DNA of 16,617 nt. Origin: Methanobacteriota archaeon. GTDB lineage: Archaea > Methanobacteriota > Methanobacteria > Methanobacteriales > Methanobacteriaceae. Under the pieces are notes generated by a model that was given only the letters and a program-made list of their open reading frames with translations, was not told where the DNA came from and searched no databases. The stretch spans positions 1-16,617 of the forward strand of contig JAEYQZ010000094.1 in NCBI GenBank assembly GCA_023409695.1. Reading direction: 5' to 3'. Position numbers and translations under genes: made by a program. Below, piece by piece: positions 14,631-16,617 of this stretch. Numbering within the stretch: the first letter of the stretch is position 1; every line of letters starts with the position of its first letter.

Positions 14631-15011
14631 ATGCATGAACTTTCAATGGCTGATGCCATAGTAAAGACTGCAATTGATGTTGCAGAAAAAAATGATGCTC
14701 AAGAGATCACTGAAGTAACCATAGAAATTGGAAAACTTGCCATGCTTAATCCAGAACAGCTTAAATTCATGATTGAAGTTTTAAGCGAAGATACTCTTCT
14801 TGAAAAAGCTGAAGTTATAATTGATGAAATTCCAATTGAGATAAAATGCAGGTCCTGCAATTTTGAAGGACTGGCTATTTCAGATGATTCAGATCACTAT
14901 GTACCAATTGTTACCTGTCCTGAATGTGAAGGACGAGATATTGAAATAACTAAAGGAAGAGAATGTAACGTTAAAACTATTAAAATAGAGAAGGAGGATG
15001 AAGATGCATAA
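14631..15011 (+). CDS. hypA: HypA hydrogenase nickel-insertion protein
   Basis: 126 residues. It delivers nickel to [NiFe] hydrogenase large subunits together with HypB. The N-terminal M-H-E (H2 and E3 are nickel ligands after start) is intact. The zinc site has two C-x2-C pairs: C73/C76 (CRSC) and C96/C99 (CPEC). AAGGA and GGTG elements lie 8-17 bases before the ATG. The last codons overlap the hypB start by eight bases, so the two are translationally coupled. First gene of the hypA-hypB-DUF354 cluster, preceded by a long repeat-rich spacer. Confidence 0.97.
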   Translation: MHELSMADAIVKTAIDVAEKNDAQEITEVTIEIGKLAMLNPEQLKFMIEVLSEDTLLEKAEVIIDEIPIEIKCRSCNFEGLAISDDSDHYVPIVTCPECEGRDIEITKGRECNVKTIKIEKEDEDA

Positions 15012-15660
15012 AATAGCTGAAGTAGAAATACAACACGATATCATGGTTGCAAATAAGAAGCTTGCAAAAAGAAATCAGAAAATATTCGATAAAGCAGGCG
15101 TATTTGCAGTTGACTTTTTAGGGGCAATAGGCTCTGGAAAGACATCACTTATAGAAGCACTCATAGAAAAAATGGACTACAAAATAGGTGTCATAGCTGG
15201 TGACGTAATAAGCAGATTCGACGCTGGAAGAATTGAAAGACACGATGTGCCTGTTGTAGGACTTAACACCGGAAAAGAGTGTCATTTAGATGCTCATCTT
15301 GTAGAACATGCTCTTCATGACCTTCCACTTGATGATATGGAATTACTTTTCATAGAAAATGTTGGAAACCTTATATGTCCAGTTGATTTTGACCTTGGCT
15401 CTCATATAAGAATGGTTGTAATAAGCGTAAGCGAAGGGGACGACACAGCCGAAAAGCACCCTCTAATCTTTAAGGATGCAGATATTGTGGTTATTAATAA
15501 GGTTGATATTGCAGAAGCGGTCGGTGCTGATGAAAATAAAATGGTTAATGATGTTTTAGAACTTAACCCTGACGCAATAGTCATAAAAAGTAGTCTCAAG
15601 ACTGGCGAAGGACTAGATGAGATTATACAAAGCATCCAGAAATTTATGGATGAAGCCTAG
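15004..15660 (+). CDS. hypB: HypB GTPase, hydrogenase nickel incorporation
   Basis: 218 residues. GTP hydrolysis by HypB drives nickel transfer through HypA to hydrogenase. Seen: P-loop GAIGSGKT (40-47), switch/metal site GKECHLDAH with C93 and H94, a second metal-site cysteine C125 in NLICPVDFD, and the guanine-specificity motif NKVD (165-168). These match the zinc/nickel site at the dimer interface of M. jannaschii HypB. There is no N-terminal His-rich or CxxCGC metal-storage stretch, which is normal for archaeal forms. ATG 15004 is chosen since it lies six bases after GGAGG (14993-14997); an ATG at 14998 touches the ribosome binding site. It overlaps hypA. Confidence 0.97.
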   Translation: MHKIAEVEIQHDIMVANKKLAKRNQKIFDKAGVFAVDFLGAIGSGKTSLIEALIEKMDYKIGVIAGDVISRFDAGRIERHDVPVVGLNTGKECHLDAHLVEHALHDLPLDDMELLFIENVGNLICPVDFDLGSHIRMVVISVSEGDDTAEKHPLIFKDADIVVINKVDIAEAVGADENKMVNDVLELNPDAIVIKSSLKTGEGLDEIIQSIQKFMDEA

Positions 15661-15683
15661 TTTGGGCAATAGCAGGTGATGTA

Positions 15684-16617
15684 TTGAAAGTTTGGATTGA
15701 TTTAGTAAATGCGCCGCATGTGAGATTTTTTAAGAGTATAATTGATTATTTAAAGAACGAAGGAGAAGAAGTGTTTATAACAACCCGTAAATTTGGAGAT
15801 ATACATAAACTCCTTGATCTTTTTGAAATAGAATACACATCGGTTGGAAAACATGGGGTCACATTATCACAAAAACTTGAGGAAAGCACAAAAAGAGCTT
15901 ATGAACTTTCAAAACTAATTGCAAAAGAAAAACCAGATGTGGCAGTATCAAAACACTCAATTGAACTTCCAAGAGTTGCATTTGGTTTAGGAATACCTCG
16001 TGTTTTTGTTTTAGACAACGAACATGCTCTTGCTGCAAATAAGCTTACTTTATCTCTTTGTGATAAAATAATAATCCCTGAAGCCATTGATGTATGGGAT
16101 GTCCTTAAAACAGGCGCCGATCCAAACAGTTTAATCAGGTATACAGGTACCTCTGAACTTACTCATTTTAAAGATTTTAAATATAATGAAAATATCTTTG
16201 ATGACCTTCATTTAAATTTAAAGAAAGGAAAAACAATTTTAATGAGGACTGAGCCTGCTCTTGCATCTTATTTGGATGCAGATTGTAAAACATCTGTTTT
16301 ATCACCAATTGTGGATGCATTAAAAGACCATGCAAATATACTGGTGATCCCACGATTTAAAGAGCAGCAGCAGATATTTGAAAACGATCCTGATGTCACT
16401 TTAATAGAGCCGCCTGTAGATACCTTCAGCCTTATGAAAAAATGCGATCTTGTAATTGGCGCCGGGGGAACAATGAACAGGGAAGCTGTACTTTTAGGTA
16501 CTCCAGTTATTTCATGTTATCCTGGAAAATTATTAGCTGTAGACAAATATTATGTGGATAACGGTTTTATGAAGCGATCTACAAATGTGGATGAAATTAT
16601 AGATATGGCATTTGAAT
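15684..16617 (+). CDS. DUF354 glycosyltransferase-like (GT-B fold) protein, 3' end cut by window
   Basis: 311 codons are visible. It begins MKVWIDLVNAPHVRFFKSII, the typical DUF354 opening, and contains a Rossmann-like second half with VIGAGGTMNREAVLLGTPVISCYPG, the glycine-rich motif shared with UDP-GlcNAc 2-epimerase and MurG-type GT-B enzymes. This suggests a nucleotide-sugar enzyme; the substrate is unknown. The start is TTG at 15684: AGGTG (15674-15678) is five bases upstream, and the ATG and GTG nearby read straight into a stop. It begins 23 bases after hypB, so it is likely in the same operon, though no link to hydrogenase maturation is known. Confidence 0.85.
   Translation, partial: MKVWIDLVNAPHVRFFKSIIDYLKNEGEEVFITTRKFGDIHKLLDLFEIEYTSVGKHGVTLSQKLEESTKRAYELSKLIAKEKPDVAVSKHSIELPRVAFGLGIPRVFVLDNEHALAANKLTLSLCDKIIIPEAIDVWDVLKTGADPNSLIRYTGTSELTHFKDFKYNENIFDDLHLNLKKGKTILMRTEPALASYLDADCKTSVLSPIVDALKDHANILVIPRFKEQQQIFENDPDVTLIEPPVDTFSLMKKCDLVIGAGGTMNREAVLLGTPVISCYPGKLLAVDKYYVDNGFMKRSTNVDEIIDMAFE

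Overview
The window is archaeal and fits a methanogen of the order Methanobacteriales (Methanobacterium-like). The evidence is a membrane-anchored archaeal-type Lon protease, archaeal-type HypB and NikR, an anaerobic-type cobyric acid synthase, a short archaeal PRPP synthetase, two tRNA genes with no encoded CCA, BRE/TATA-like promoters, GGTGA or GGAGG ribosome binding sites, and very AT-rich spacers. The genus is inferred from gene content; no 16S or mcr gene is present.

Layout. 1-1020 (minus): start of a PRMT-like SAM methyltransferase, preceded by nikR. 1021-1361: divergent regulatory region with several palindromes. 1362-1766 (plus): two-CBS-domain protein. 2008-2157 (minus): tandem tRNA-Gly(UCC) and tRNA-Gly(GCC). 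2283-3329 (minus): corA. 3458-4910 (plus): CaCA-type Na+/Ca2+ exchanger followed by a UspA protein. 4951-6474 (minus): cobQ/cbiP. 6724-6978 (plus): small Sm-fold (Hfq/LSm-like) protein. 6979-7497: non-coding stretch with many inverted repeats. 7498-9396 (plus): lonB. 9580-11160 (plus): DEAD-box RNA helicase with a DbpA-like C-terminal domain. 11225-11944 (minus): four-helix membrane protein fused to a ten-cysteine DUF2769-like tail. 12182-12994 (plus): unassigned P-loop ATPase that looks leaderless. 13070-13927 (minus): prs. 13937-14630: gene-free region carrying decayed A-B-B-A repeats. 14631-16617 (plus): hypA, hypB and a DUF354 glycosyltransferase-like gene (cut by the window end), closely packed and probably one operon.

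Theme. Several genes concern transition metals and metal cofactors needed by methanogens: nikR senses nickel, hypA and hypB load nickel into [NiFe] hydrogenase, cobQ makes the corrinoid, and CorA imports Mg2+ (Co2+/Ni2+ in some homologues). The palindromic core CAATATTG occurs twice upstream of nikR and once in the cobQ promoter, which hints at, but does not prove, shared metal control. A second group (DEAD-box helicase, Lon, Usp, Sm-like protein) concerns RNA and protein quality control.

No CRISPR array, insertion sequence, prophage or obvious defence system was found. The least explained items are non-coding: the hairpin-rich stretch after the Sm-like gene, the nikR/methyltransferase hairpin, the duplicated block upstream of hypA, a 20-codon ORF overlapping the lonB start, and an inverted repeat touching the ribosome binding site of the cysteine-rich membrane gene.
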